Source of the DNA: Spirochaetota bacterium
GTDB lineage: Bacteria; Spirochaetota; Spirochaetia; DTKZ01
Assembly: GCA_026418195.1 (NCBI GenBank)
Contig: JAOABU010000021.1
Span: forward strand, 1-41,701
Length of the DNA: 41,701 nt
Direction of reading: 5' to 3'
Below are positions 1-8,808 of the stretch, one piece after another. Below the pieces are notes generated by a model that was not told where the DNA came from, did no database searches, and was given only the letters and a program-made list of their open reading frames with translations. The position numbers and the translations under genes were made by a program. Each line of letters begins with the position of its first letter. Positions within the stretch are counted from its first letter, which is position 1.

Positions 1-51
1 ATCTTCTACCCTCCACGGCTCGCTCTCCTTCACCCCAGCCGTGTAGCACGC

Positions 52-81
52 GTTATACCAACTTCCCCCTTACCCTGTCAA
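52..81 (-). promoter_or_regulatory. Strong sigma-70-like promoter reading off the left edge
   Basis: On the minus strand there is a perfect TTGACA (76-81) and TATAAC (52-57) separated by 18 bp. Transcription would start near 45 and run out of the window. Downstream on the same strand AAGGAG (25-30) lies 8 bases before a GTG at 14-16, so a protein gene may begin there, but only about five codons are visible. The product cannot be identified. Confidence 0.6.
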
Positions 82-322
82 GTACTTTCTCCCACTTTCC
101 TCAAACTTTTTAGCTCACAGGGACAATTATTTTACCCCTCCCCCCCTCACCCGTCAAGATATAATCGAATCGAGAACAATCACCTACCACGACTAGTAAG
201 ACTCAGGTCCTCCTTATCTCAACCATCCCAATGCGAAGACTATAGGACTCGAGGTTTCCTAGTACTCATCAATGAGGAAGAACATGTCCCCTATATTCAA
301 CAAAAACCCAGTGTTCCAAACC
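82..322. other. Gene-free intergenic stretch
   Basis: No convincing coding region or RNA gene is seen on either strand. The part around 121-150 is pyrimidine-rich with a C-run. A lone TATAAT occurs at 160-165 on the plus strand but has no good -35 partner at 16-19 bp, so I do not call it a promoter. Confidence 0.5.
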
Positions 323-351
323 TTGTGTTTACAGTTTTTTTCAAGTATGAT
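323..351 (+). promoter_or_regulatory. Candidate promoter of the DHOD-like gene
   Basis: TTGTGT (323-328) and TATGAT (346-351) are 17 bp apart. The predicted start of transcription near 358 would leave a leader of about 14 bases, which still contains part of the GGAG ribosome-binding site at 362-365. Confidence 0.45.
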
Positions 352-371
352 ATCGGAGAAAGGAGCAGTGC

Positions 372-1355
372 ATGGTAAACCTTCAAGTGCAGTATCTCGG
401 CAAAACCCTCCCTTCCCCACTTATCGTATCCAGTTCCAGTCTTACCCAGAGTGTAGAAAGCATTAAAAAATGTGAAGAGGCTGGTGCAGGAGCAGTAGTG
501 CTCAAATCGCTGTTCGAAGAACAGATTGAAGCGGACATCAATCGGGAGGAGTATAATGGTTTGTCCAGATTTCATCCGGAAGCGCAAGACTACTTCGAAC
601 AGATGGGAAGACATCTCGGTGCGGCAGGGTACCTGAAATTGATAGAATCGGCAAAGAAACTGGTGAAAATACCGATTTTTGCCAGTCTGAACTGTGTGTC
701 AGAGCCTTGGTGGATTCGGTACGCGGAACAATTAGTCTCTGCAGGTGTAGATGGGATCGAGTTGAATCTTTCCCGAATGCCTAGAAATCCAGCCGAAACT
801 TCCCAAATGGTAGAGGATCGTCTGATTCGTATCGTGGAAAAAGTAACCCAACGGGTATCTGTACCCATTGCAGCAAAAATTGGCCCCTATTTTACCTCCC
901 TCCTACACCTAGCCTATCGGATGCAAAGGGCAGGAATTAAAGGGTTGGTGTTATTCAACCGTTTCTATCAATTAGATATCGATCCACAAAACCTTCGACT
1001 TGCTCCAGGATACCAATTTTCTACCCCCCAGGAGGTATATACATCCCTCCGATGGATCTCCATCCTCAGTGGTCAAATCGAGTGTGATTTATCCGCTTCC
1101 ACGGGAGTACACGATGGGATTACTGCCGTAAAACTCCTTTTAGCAGGAGCCTCCAGTGTGCAGGTCTGCTCTGTCTTATACCGAAAAGGAATCGGCGAGT
1201 TGCGAAACCTACGGAAAGGAATTGAAAGCTGGATGGAAGAGAAAAAGTTTAATTCCATCGATCAATTCAGAGGAAAGCTCAGTCAGACGGAGAGTGAACA
1301 ACCCGAAGTGTATGAACGACTCCAGTATGTAAAGGCCTTAACGGGGATTTCCTAA
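372..1355 (+). CDS. Dihydroorotate dehydrogenase-like flavoprotein
   Basis: A 327-residue TIM-barrel protein of the dihydroorotate dehydrogenase superfamily. The family-typical parts are SSSLTQSVESIKKCEEAGAGAVVLKS near the N-terminus, AAKIGPYF, LVLFNRFYQ.DID, LRWI.ILSG and the C-terminal phosphate-binding region STGVHDG...LLAGASSVQVCS. Genuine class 1 enzymes have the catalytic cysteine in an NLSCPN loop. Here the same place reads ELNLSRMPRNP, with no Cys or Ser base. This matches the 'dihydroorotate dehydrogenase-like' group, which is probably not PyrD, and its substrate is unknown. The ATG at 372 is preceded by GAGAAAGGAG at 356-365, a good SD. It is a single gene that converges on the FAD oxidoreductase. 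Identification as DHOD-like is firm; its role in pyrimidine synthesis is doubtful. Confidence 0.85.
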   Translation: MVNLQVQYLGKTLPSPLIVSSSSLTQSVESIKKCEEAGAGAVVLKSLFEEQIEADINREEYNGLSRFHPEAQDYFEQMGRHLGAAGYLKLIESAKKLVKIPIFASLNCVSEPWWIRYAEQLVSAGVDGIELNLSRMPRNPAETSQMVEDRLIRIVEKVTQRVSVPIAAKIGPYFTSLLHLAYRMQRAGIKGLVLFNRFYQLDIDPQNLRLAPGYQFSTPQEVYTSLRWISILSGQIECDLSASTGVHDGITAVKLLLAGASSVQVCSVLYRKGIGELRNLRKGIESWMEEKKFNSIDQFRGKLSQTESEQPEVYERLQYVKALTGIS

Positions 1356-1365
1356 GACCGAAGAC

Positions 1366-1395
1366 ATCCTAAGGAGCAATTCTCTACCTTAGGAT
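1366..1395. terminator. Inverted repeat between convergent genes
   Basis: ATCCTAAGG (1366-1374) and CCTTAGGAT (1387-1395) form a perfect 9-bp stem with a 12-base loop, just after the DHOD-like stop and overlapping the end of the opposing gene. There is no T-run on either side, so it may be a bidirectional, non-canonical terminator. Confidence 0.4.
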
Positions 1396-2655
1396 CCCTT
1401 CCACTGCCCGAATTCCACTGGCCCAAGCCGCAGTAATTCCTCTACTCGTACCCGCTCCATCTCCTATCAGGTAGATATGAGGAAAAGCCTGAAAAAAAGG
1501 ATCCATAAAGCGAGGTTTGTTGCCGTACAACTTGATCTCTGGATAATACATGATCGTACTAGGATGGAGTACGCCGGGAACTATCGTATCCAGAAGCTTC
1601 ATGGCCTTCCAAATAGCGCGTAATATTTTCGCAGGAATCGACAGACTGATATCCCCTGGTGTACAGTGAAGGGTAGGTTCGAAAAAGTACAGATCCCCAG
1701 TGAATGCGGCTTCGGTGGATCGCTTTCCCAACCTAAAATCCCCTACCCGTTGCATGATCGGCCGCCCCCCACCCAATAGCATCGCCTGAAGACCAATCAT
1801 TTCTGCATACTTCTGACCACTAGCCAGCGGTTCCGTGAACATCACTGTCTTCAGAAGAGCAAAGTTCACGAGCCCATTTTCCTGTCGTTTGGAAGAATAG
1901 GCATGACCATTCACCGAATAGTAGGGCTCCCCATTAGCTGTAAGGTACTTTTCCTGTACCACATAGGCCCGAAAAGCATTCGTGCAGAAAGTCCGCACCT
2001 TATCAGGAAACAAGAACTTGGGATCATAGTAATCCCTTACAATAGGATACTGTTCGATGGTAGTTTCCAATCGGATCCCAATGTCCAAAATATGGTCTAT
2101 GAACGAAATTCTTAGCCTTTTCATAAGATCTTGAAGAAAGGAGAACCCTCGTCTACCAGGAGCGATAACCAAATTACCATACTTATACTTGCCCTTGTCA
2201 GTAAAAAGTATTTGATCCTTAGGATCAACCTCTGAAGCGGTTTCTTCCAAGTGGATCTCTATCCCACGATTCTTCAAGCGGTCCATTAACTCTTTAATCA
2301 GTTCTAAGCCTCCATCAGTCCCTAAATGAGATTGACGAACTTCCAAAAGTTTGACGCCAAGTTTCTCGGCCCGCTTTTCGTAAATGGAAAGGTTTTTCTT
2401 TTCCATGAAACGTGGTTGTAATTCTTCGATAACCTCTGCAAGGTATCGATTGGCGCTTTCTGAGTCCCAATACTCATCAGGGAATCCGATGGGATAAGTA
2501 AAATTCATCTTGCAATCGTTTCTGAGCCCCCCTGTAGAATACCGTTCCTTTTCGATAAGGAGAACTTTCCCTCCGGGTTTTCGTTTCGAATATGCAAATG
2601 CGGTTCCAAGCCCTGCCGGCCCAGAACCCACAATGATCAAATCGAATTGTTCCAT
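1384..2655 (-). CDS. FAD-dependent oxidoreductase (COG2509-like)
   Basis: A 423-residue flavoprotein. The N-terminus has the dinucleotide-binding motif IIVGSGPAGLGTAFA (about residues 7-21), followed by an acidic end-of-strand residue in LLIEKE. The C-terminus has the second FAD motif YLIGDGAGTSRGITAAWASG, where the flavin diphosphate is bound. The middle (SVNGHAYSSKRQENGLVNFALL, LHCTPGDISLSIPAKI) resembles the uncharacterised FAD-dependent dehydrogenase group COG2509. No extra Fe-S or membrane segments are present. It lies 33 bases downstream of the membrane polyferredoxin gene on the same strand, so the two are likely cotranscribed, and electron transfer between them is possible (inference). 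The region upstream of the ATG has no clear SD. Substrate unknown. Confidence 0.8.
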   Translation of the reverse strand: MEQFDLIIVGSGPAGLGTAFAYSKRKPGGKVLLIEKERYSTGGLRNDCKMNFTYPIGFPDEYWDSESANRYLAEVIEELQPRFMEKKNLSIYEKRAEKLGVKLLEVRQSHLGTDGGLELIKELMDRLKNRGIEIHLEETASEVDPKDQILFTDKGKYKYGNLVIAPGRRGFSFLQDLMKRLRISFIDHILDIGIRLETTIEQYPIVRDYYDPKFLFPDKVRTFCTNAFRAYVVQEKYLTANGEPYYSVNGHAYSSKRQENGLVNFALLKTVMFTEPLASGQKYAEMIGLQAMLLGGGRPIMQRVGDFRLGKRSTEAAFTGDLYFFEPTLHCTPGDISLSIPAKILRAIWKAMKLLDTIVPGVLHPSTIMYYPEIKLYGNKPRFMDPFFQAFPHIYLIGDGAGTSRGITAAWASGIRAVEGILR

Positions 2656-2688
2656 ACCAGAAAGAATACGATATAGAAGTGAAGAATA

Positions 2689-3843
2689 CTACTTGCCCAG
2701 TCTTTTCTTCACATACTCTCTCACTTCCGATACCTCCCGAGTAGAACCTGGTTTATGGGCCCACTCCCTCAGGGTCCCAAAGAACTCTTTTTCCGTTAAT
2801 CCGAAGGTTTTCATGAACTCCTCTTTTGGAATTCCGGAAAGTTCCGAAACCGCCTTCCACGTGTCGGATCCCTTGATCTCGTCCGGATTGAACCTTCCTG
2901 TATGCAAGGTGATTTCCTGGATGCTTTTCACACTCCAAGCAAACCCTCCCGTATAGGTTGAAATACCCACTACTAACAAAAAGATCCCTAGGGTAGCCGC
3001 CAGAACTGAGATTGAAGCTAAGCGACCTTTCCGTTTGCCCACGATGGTGAGAGTGTTTTCCACCGGGCATGCATTCACACATAGATTGCAGGATATACAC
3101 TCAGCTGAAGTTACTACCTGTAACTCTGCCACAGGGAGATTCACTGGGCATACCTTGGTGCAGACTTTGCAATTGATGCACGTTGTTTCGTTCCTCCGAA
3201 TTCGGAAGTAACCGACCTTGGACAGTATTCCTAGAAATCCGCCCAATGGGCATAGATACTTACAGAACACCCGGTCGTAGAAAAAGGACCCTATCAGTGA
3301 AAGGATTAAAACCACGAATCCTCCTAGTAGGGAACTAAACAGTTCATCCGAAGTCAAGTGTTGGTATGCCACCCAGGGGTCGTAGGGACGAAACACCAAT
3401 TCACCTAGAATTGCGGAGAATGCTACCACCAAAACGAACACAATGTATTTCCCAAATCGAATATACCGATCGACAGAGGAAGCAAGGGTAAGCCGTTTCC
3501 CAAGAAGCTTTTTCCCTAACCTCCCAAATAACTCTTGTAATGTCCCTAAAGGACATAGGTAACCGCAGAAGGAACGGCGAAACACTAAAGCGGTGATCAT
3601 GGTAGCGAGAAGCAAGATGAAACTGCTCAGGGCGATTTTCTCTAGGAATCGTCCCGTTTGTAAGACTGTAATTAAAGATTCCACCCCACCGAAGGGGCAA
3701 AAGGCATCTACCCCGACAGGTCTCCATCCCTGGGGATACTGGTGAAGGATTCCAAATACCGTCAAGGTGACTAGGATGAGAATCAACACCCCAAGTCGAA
3801 GAAGGTTTGCCATTTTTTGTTTTTTACGAAACTCTTGCGCCAT
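2689..3843 (-). CDS. Membrane-bound 4Fe-4S polyferredoxin (NapH/MauN-like)
   Basis: A 384-residue integral membrane iron-sulfur protein. Hydrophobic segments lie near residues 14-32, 70-88, 133-150, 172-190 and 278-298. Two membrane-linked cysteine motifs, FCGYLCPLG (92-100) and FCKYLCPLGG (193-202), together with an N-terminal FCPFGG, are typical of the NapH/MauN/CcoG type. Two 4Fe-4S clusters follow: CINCKVCTKVCP (222-233) and CISCNLCVNACP (249-260). The last 65 residues are soluble (IKGSDTWKAVSELSGI.KEEFMKTFGL) and resemble C-terminal tails of other membrane Fe-S proteins. It probably passes electrons between a quinone or cytoplasmic donor and a partner, perhaps the FAD protein downstream. 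A strong SD (GGAGGA, 7 bases upstream) supports the ATG at 3843. Confidence 0.82.
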   Translation of the reverse strand: MAQEFRKKQKMANLLRLGVLILILVTLTVFGILHQYPQGWRPVGVDAFCPFGGVESLITVLQTGRFLEKIALSSFILLLATMITALVFRRSFCGYLCPLGTLQELFGRLGKKLLGKRLTLASSVDRYIRFGKYIVFVLVVAFSAILGELVFRPYDPWVAYQHLTSDELFSSLLGGFVVLILSLIGSFFYDRVFCKYLCPLGGFLGILSKVGYFRIRRNETTCINCKVCTKVCPVNLPVAELQVVTSAECISCNLCVNACPVENTLTIVGKRKGRLASISVLAATLGIFLLVVGISTYTGGFAWSVKSIQEITLHTGRFNPDEIKGSDTWKAVSELSGIPKEEFMKTFGLTEKEFFGTLREWAHKPGSTREVSEVREYVKKRLGK

Positions 3844-3875
3844 ACTTAGATCCTCCTATTCCAGACTTTCAATCC

Positions 3876-3904
3876 TTGACCGGAAAAGCTCTTTTTCCTA
3901 CAAT
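3876..3904 (+). promoter_or_regulatory. Promoter of ileS
   Basis: TTGACC (3876-3881) and TACAAT (3899-3904) with a 17-bp spacer. Transcription should start near 3911, giving a leader of about 69 bases before the TTG start at 3980. The leader has a short CTCTT/AAGAG hairpin near 3924-3938 but is too short for a T-box. Confidence 0.65.
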
Positions 3905-3979
3905 ACCATCTTCGTATATAACAACTCTTCATTCAAGAGAACAGATGCACTCTGGAAAGCAGGGAAGAAGGAGGACACT

Positions 3980-6900
3980 TTGTACACCCCGGTGGATCCA
4001 AAACAGAATTTCCCCAAACTAGAAGAAGAGGTTCTTGCCTTCTGGGAAGCAAACGATACGTTCAAACGATCCATCGCTATACGGGAAGGATCGGATGAGT
4101 ACGTGTTCTATGATGGGCCCCCTTTTGCCACAGGGCTACCCCATTTCGGGCATTTCGTGCCGGGAACAATCAAAGACATCATTCCTCGATATCAAACGAT
4201 GCGGGGAAAGAAAGTGGAACGCAGATTCGGTTGGGATTGCCATGGACTTCCCGTAGAATACGAGATGGAGAAGGAACTGGGTATCTCGGGGAAGCGGGAA
4301 ATCGAATCCTTCGGCATTGCAAAGTTCAACGAATCCTGCCGGTCCATTGTACTCCGATATGTGAAAGAGTGGCGGAAAATCGTCACCCGGATGGGAAGGT
4401 GGGTAGATTTTGACAACGATTACAAGACGATGGATCCCGATTACATGGAATCCATCTGGTGGGTGGTGAAACAACTCTGGGAAAAAGGACTCCTATATGA
4501 AGGATTCTATATCCTTCCCTATTGTCCGAGGTGCTCCACCGTCCTATCCAACCATGAATTGAACCTTGGAGGGTATCAGGACGTTCACGATCCTGCCATC
4601 ACGGTAAAGTTTCGCGTAGTAGATGAACCGGATACGTATATCCTTGCTTGGACCACCACACCCTGGACTCTTCCCTCGAACCTTGCCCTCGCACTGGGCC
4701 CGGAGATCGTGTATGTAAAAGTGAAAGATGGGCAGGAGCACTATATTTTGGCTAAGGATAGGCTTTCTGCTTATTATAAATCGGAAAAGGAATACCAGAT
4801 CCTTTGGGAAAGAAAAGGAAAAGAACTCGTAGGGATCCAATACGAACCTCTATTCCCCTATTTTGTCCACCTGAGAGAGAAAAAGGCCTTCCGCACCCTC
4901 TTAGGGGACTTCGTAAGCACCGAAGACGGGACCGGGATCGTGCATATTGCCCCTGGGTTTGGAGAGGATGACTATCGAGTTTTACAGGGAACAGGTGTTC
5001 CAGTGATTTGCCCCATCGACGAGGAATGTAGGTTTACCGACGAGGTATCAGATTACAAGGGGACCTTCGTTAAGGAAGCAGACAAAGCCATCATAAAGCG
5101 TCTGAAAGAGGAACGTAAGGTAGTAAAGCATGAGCAGTACCTCCATGCTTACCCCCACTGCTGGCGCTGTAAATCTCCTCTCATCTACCGGGCCATCTCT
5201 TCCTGGTTCGTGAACATTGCCAAGATAAAGGACCGGATGATCGCCACAAACCAGGAGATCTACTGGATGCCTGAACATATCAAGGATGGGCGATTTGGCA
5301 AGTGGTTAGAGGGAGCTCGAGAGTGGGCAATCTCCCGAAACCGGTACTGGGGAAACCCAATTCCCATCTGGAAATGTGATACTTGTGGGGAGTTGGAGTG
5401 TATTGGTTCACGGGAAGAACTTAAATCCCGTTCCGGACAGTATCCAGAGGATCTCCATAAGCACTTTGTGGACAACATCATCTGGAAATGTTCCTGTGGG
5501 GGCACAAAACGCAGGATTCCTGAGGTACTGGATTGCTGGTTCGAATCAGGTGCTATGCCGTATGCACAGAACCATTATCCGTTCGAGAATAAGGAGCATT
5601 TCGAGAACCATTTCCCTGCCGACTTCATCTGTGAAAGTTTGGATCAAACTCGAGGTTGGTTCTATACCCTCCATGTTCTGGCTACAGCTTTGTTTGATAA
5701 ACCTGCTTTCCTTCATAACATTACTAGTGGTCTAGTACTAGCTTCCGATGGCAAAAAAATGTCCAAGTCTGCCCGGAACTACACCGATCCGGTAGATGTG
5801 ATCAACACGTATGGAGCCGAAGCTCTGCGATTGTTCCTCATGCGATCCGCGGTTGTCCGGGCAGAAGAGATTCGGTATAACGACGAGGGTGTAAAGGAAA
5901 CCCTGAAAACCGTAATCATCCCCCTATGGAACGCCTATAGTTTTTACGTAACCTACGCGAATATCGATCAGATCTTCCCCACCTCAGGACCGAAAGAACC
6001 GTCCAATCCTCTGGATCAGTGGATCCTTTCTGAGTTGGAACGGTTGATCGATGAGGTAACAAGAGAGATGGATCGGTACGATCTCATGAAAGCCATTGAG
6101 CCTTTAGTAGATTTCATCGATCTATTAAACAATTGGTACATTCGTCGGTCTAGAAGGCGTTTCTGGAGGAGTGAGAACGACTATGATAAACGTCAGGCGT
6201 ATGAAACTCTATACTGGGTTCTTCTCACTTTCTCCAAAGTGGCTGCTCCGATTCTGCCTTTCATTACAGAAGCGATTTATCGGAACCTTCGGTCACCCGA
6301 AATGCCTGAATCCGTTCATTTGACGGACTATCCAGTAGCTCAGATGGAAAAAAGGAACCTATCCCTTGAGCAGAAGATGAAGTTCGTCCGTAGAGCTGTT
6401 ACCATGGGGCGTGCCCTACGGAGTATGCATGGAATCAAGGTTCGCCAACCTCTGAAAGCTCTCCATTTGGTCACCAAGGATCCAGAAGAACGAAGGATTT
6501 TGCGAGAAATGGAGGACATTATCCGGGAAGAACTCAACGTGAAAGAGGTGGTTTTCCGAGAAAACGAAGAAGATCTCGTGGAGTACAAAGCTAAACCGAA
6601 CTATAAAGTCCTGGGAAAATCCCTAGGGAAAGACATGAAGCGGGCGGCGGAAAAAATCGAAGCTCTATCATTCAAAGAAATTCAGAGTCTTCTGGAAGGA
6701 TCTACTCTTGTGATTGATATTGGGCGGGATCTTGAGATCACAAAGGATCACATCGAAGTACGAAGGATCGAAAAGGAAAATCTGAAGGTTTTGAACGAAG
6801 GTTCGTTGACAGTAGCTTTAGACCCTGAACTTACAGAAGACTTGAAAGCCGAAGGGATTGTGCGGGACATCGTTCGGGCTGTTCAAACCCTCAGGAAGGA

Positions 6901-7102
6901 TATGGGTCTGGAAGTAACAGACAGGATCGAACTTTTCCTCCATACGCAGGACCCAGATGTTCAGGATGCAGTAGAAGAGTTCCAAGAATACCTGATGAAT
7001 GAAACCCTCGCAGTTTCGCTAAAGTGGAGTAAGAATGGGACTCAAAGGGACGCTCCGTGCGGAGACTCTACATGCGCTATTGGGCTGGCCAAAGCCTCTT
7101 GA
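3980..7102 (+). CDS. ileS: Isoleucyl-tRNA synthetase, eukaryote/archaea-like (IleS2 type)
   Basis: This charges tRNA-Ile with isoleucine in the cytoplasm. I choose the TTG at 3980 because AAGAAGGAGG (3965-3974) lies 5 bases before it and the product then begins MYTPVDPKQNFPKLEEEVLAFW, as in the family; the open frame reaches further upstream but runs through the promoter. Length is 1040 residues. The HIGH motif is HFGH (55-58) in YDGPPFATGLPHFGH, and the KMSKS signature is at 593-597. Several zinc-type CxxC pairs occur (CPRCS, CWRCK, CDTCG). The GLPH form of HIGH and the long C-terminal part mark the class that is naturally less sensitive to mupirocin (family knowledge). The end overlaps the next frame by up to 68 bases if that gene starts at 7035. 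Confidence 0.95.
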   Translation: MYTPVDPKQNFPKLEEEVLAFWEANDTFKRSIAIREGSDEYVFYDGPPFATGLPHFGHFVPGTIKDIIPRYQTMRGKKVERRFGWDCHGLPVEYEMEKELGISGKREIESFGIAKFNESCRSIVLRYVKEWRKIVTRMGRWVDFDNDYKTMDPDYMESIWWVVKQLWEKGLLYEGFYILPYCPRCSTVLSNHELNLGGYQDVHDPAITVKFRVVDEPDTYILAWTTTPWTLPSNLALALGPEIVYVKVKDGQEHYILAKDRLSAYYKSEKEYQILWERKGKELVGIQYEPLFPYFVHLREKKAFRTLLGDFVSTEDGTGIVHIAPGFGEDDYRVLQGTGVPVICPIDEECRFTDEVSDYKGTFVKEADKAIIKRLKEERKVVKHEQYLHAYPHCWRCKSPLIYRAISSWFVNIAKIKDRMIATNQEIYWMPEHIKDGRFGKWLEGAREWAISRNRYWGNPIPIWKCDTCGELECIGSREELKSRSGQYPEDLHKHFVDNIIWKCSCGGTKRRIPEVLDCWFESGAMPYAQNHYPFENKEHFENHFPADFICESLDQTRGWFYTLHVLATALFDKPAFLHNITSGLVLASDGKKMSKSARNYTDPVDVINTYGAEALRLFLMRSAVVRAEEIRYNDEGVKETLKTVIIPLWNAYSFYVTYANIDQIFPTSGPKEPSNPLDQWILSELERLIDEVTREMDRYDLMKAIEPLVDFIDLLNNWYIRRSRRRFWRSENDYDKRQAYETLYWVLLTFSKVAAPILPFITEAIYRNLRSPEMPESVHLTDYPVAQMEKRNLSLEQKMKFVRRAVTMGRALRSMHGIKVRQPLKALHLVTKDPEERRILREMEDIIREELNVKEVVFRENEEDLVEYKAKPNYKVLGKSLGKDMKRAAEKIEALSFKEIQSLLEGSTLVIDIGRDLEITKDHIEVRRIEKENLKVLNEGSLTVALDPELTEDLKAEGIVRDIVRAVQTLRKDMGLEVTDRIELFLHTQDPDVQDAVEEFQEYLMNETLAVSLKWSKNGTQRDAPCGDSTCAIGLAKAS

Positions 7103-8186
7103 AGACATATACCCGATCCCTGTGGAGGAACCTACGGAGAAGTCGAGAAGCCGAAGAGAGGTACATGGTTCGAACAGTATCCGGTTCATACTGGTAGCAA
7201 CGCTTTGGTTTACCAGCTGCCAAACCCTACCCCGGTGGGAAGCCCAAAATCCCTGGGGGCTCTTCCCATCCGATGGATCCCTCTATCTGTACATGCCCAT
7301 TCCAGAACATCGGGATCTTCTCTTTACCCTTCTCACTCGTGAAATGGAGGGTTCTCGAAACAAGGCGGAGGAAGTAAAAGGGATCACGTACTTCCTCGAC
7401 CATACATCTGAAGTGTTTTTAGTAGTTCTTGGAAGAGAAACTGCGGGATTTTTTTCCTCAATAACTGGACATCGTTGGATTTTTGCAGGGGTAGGAGAGT
7501 ATTCATCGTTTCTTCTACGCCTTGCCCTGACACCCGAGGAGGGGTGGGAGCAGAGAAAGATTCGAACTAGCGGATACTCCCTTTCCTACTTTCAGCATCG
7601 GGGTAAAGGACTACAGGTAGCTTTACCCGACACACACCTTCTCATTGTATCATCCGGCGAAATCGAGTTTCCTTTGAAACAATTCGTCCTTCCTCGCACG
7701 GATCCTTCCCGGTATTTCCAACCTCCCATCTGTCCGGATAGGAGATCCGGTAGTCATCCCTCGACTACAAACGAAAAGCTAACTGCTTCAGCAGCAGGAA
7801 CGAAGACACCCTTTAGCCTCTATATCCCCAAAACCGGCATTTCTTTAGTTACGGTACTTCTCGAATCAGTAATCCCAATAGGAAACACGGAATTCACACC
7901 AGAAGCATTCTGTATGAATTTATATAAAGAGGATTTCACATACTATTTTGCAAATGGGTCAATTTTTTTTCAGAAAGCAGAACAAGCCCGATCTATGTCT
8001 GTTCTTTTTCGATTGGCTATTGCAGGATGGTTCCTCCAGCAAGTAGGGAAAGGAGTACCCACCTCGGTTCAGATTCGGGTGAATGGGTCCACTATCGAGT
8101 TTTCAGGGATCCCCTTCTCGAGGGAAACAATTGCTCAATTCTTCGATTCCATGGTAGATACAAAGACAAGGACTTACCCATGGTAA
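7035..8186 (+). CDS. Putative lipoprotein of unknown function
   Basis: I do not recognise this 383-residue product. A hydrophobic stretch, RFILVATLWFTSC (residues 50-62), followed by a polar region, looks like a lipoprotein signal with the lipidated cysteine at 62, in the relaxed style of spirochaetal lipoboxes. The start is uncertain. ATG 7035 has GGAG 5 bases upstream but gives a long N-terminal extension and a 68-base overlap with ileS. GTG 7122 would give a shorter, more normal signal peptide but has no evident SD. The body contains no motif I can name; some segments (VFLVVLGRETAGFF, HRWIFAGVGEYSSFLLR) suggest beta-rich structure. Its stop overlaps the hisH start by 7 bases, so it is probably cotranslated with hisH and hisF. 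Confidence 0.6.
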   Translation: MGLKGTLRAETLHALLGWPKPLEDIYPIPVEEPTEKSRSRREVHGSNSIRFILVATLWFTSCQTLPRWEAQNPWGLFPSDGSLYLYMPIPEHRDLLFTLLTREMEGSRNKAEEVKGITYFLDHTSEVFLVVLGRETAGFFSSITGHRWIFAGVGEYSSFLLRLALTPEEGWEQRKIRTSGYSLSYFQHRGKGLQVALPDTHLLIVSSGEIEFPLKQFVLPRTDPSRYFQPPICPDRRSGSHPSTTNEKLTASAAGTKTPFSLYIPKTGISLVTVLLESVIPIGNTEFTPEAFCMNLYKEDFTYYFANGSIFFQKAEQARSMSVLFRLAIAGWFLQQVGKGVPTSVQIRVNGSTIEFSGIPFSRETIAQFFDSMVDTKTRTYPW

Positions 8187-8791
8187 CCATTGGAATCATG
8201 GATTATAAAGCAGGCAATATTCGCAGTGTGATGACTGCCGTACAATACTTAGGGGCCAAAGGGATCATTTCCGAAGACCCCAATGTGCTTCAAAAATGCG
8301 ACAAACTGATCATTCCTGGGGACGGAGAAGCCAAAGCAGTGATGGAAGTACTTAACACCACAGGGCTATCCGATTTCCTGCGAGAATACTTCAACTCGGG
8401 TCGACCGATTCTGGGTATCTGCATCGGGTGTCAAATTGTCCTCGAGAAATCGGAAGAACGCTCGACCCCCTGTCTGGGCTTCATACCCGGTGAGGTAGTT
8501 CGGTTTCCCCAACAACCAGGCTTGAAAGTGCCTCATATGGGTTGGAATCAGGTTCACCATGAACACTCCCATCCTATTTTCCACGGAGTTCCAGAGGATT
8601 CTCCCTGTTACTTCGTTCATTCCTACTACCCTGTCCCTCGATTCGAAGAGCATCAAGCAGCGAGGACAGAATATGGGGTATCCTTCGTTTCTGCGATAAA
8701 GAAGGAGAATCTTGTAGCATTACAATTCCATCCCGAGAAATCCGCAGCTCCAGGTTTAAAGATGATCGAGAATTTCATTTTTCACTGTTAA
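8180..8791 (+). CDS. hisH: Imidazole glycerol phosphate synthase glutaminase subunit
   Basis: A 203-residue class I glutamine amidotransferase that hydrolyses glutamine and feeds ammonia to HisF. The ATG at 8180 gives the family N-terminus (TIGIMDYKAGNIRSV) and has AAGGA 7 bases upstream. The nucleophile is Cys81 in LGICIGCQ; the other triad residues are His184 and Glu186 in QFHPEKS. The oxyanion-strand region reads IPGDGEA rather than the usual LPGVGAF, a mild divergence. PHMGWNQV and YFVHSYYP are typical of HisH. It is followed 17 bases later by hisF. No other histidine gene is in the window, so a non-histidine role for the pair is possible, though the sequences look like true HisH/HisF. 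Confidence 0.92.
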   Translation: MVTIGIMDYKAGNIRSVMTAVQYLGAKGIISEDPNVLQKCDKLIIPGDGEAKAVMEVLNTTGLSDFLREYFNSGRPILGICIGCQIVLEKSEERSTPCLGFIPGEVVRFPQQPGLKVPHMGWNQVHHEHSHPIFHGVPEDSPCYFVHSYYPVPRFEEHQAARTEYGVSFVSAIKKENLVALQFHPEKSAAPGLKMIENFIFHC

Positions 8792-8808
8792 ACCCAAAGG
8801 AATAGACC

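Noticed and set aside
1-51. Slight resemblance of the minus strand (GTGCTACA...) to part of 16S rRNA
   Set aside because: Only a short match, no conserved flanking helices, and it lies directly after a promoter -10 box.
2510-2956. Long antisense open frames such as 2510-2956 (plus) within the FAD and polyferredoxin genes
   Set aside because: They lie opposite well-supported genes, show no domain and look like shadows of codon bias.
3905-3979. T-box riboswitch in the ileS leader
   Set aside because: The leader is only about 69 bases and lacks the conserved T-box sequence and specifier stem.
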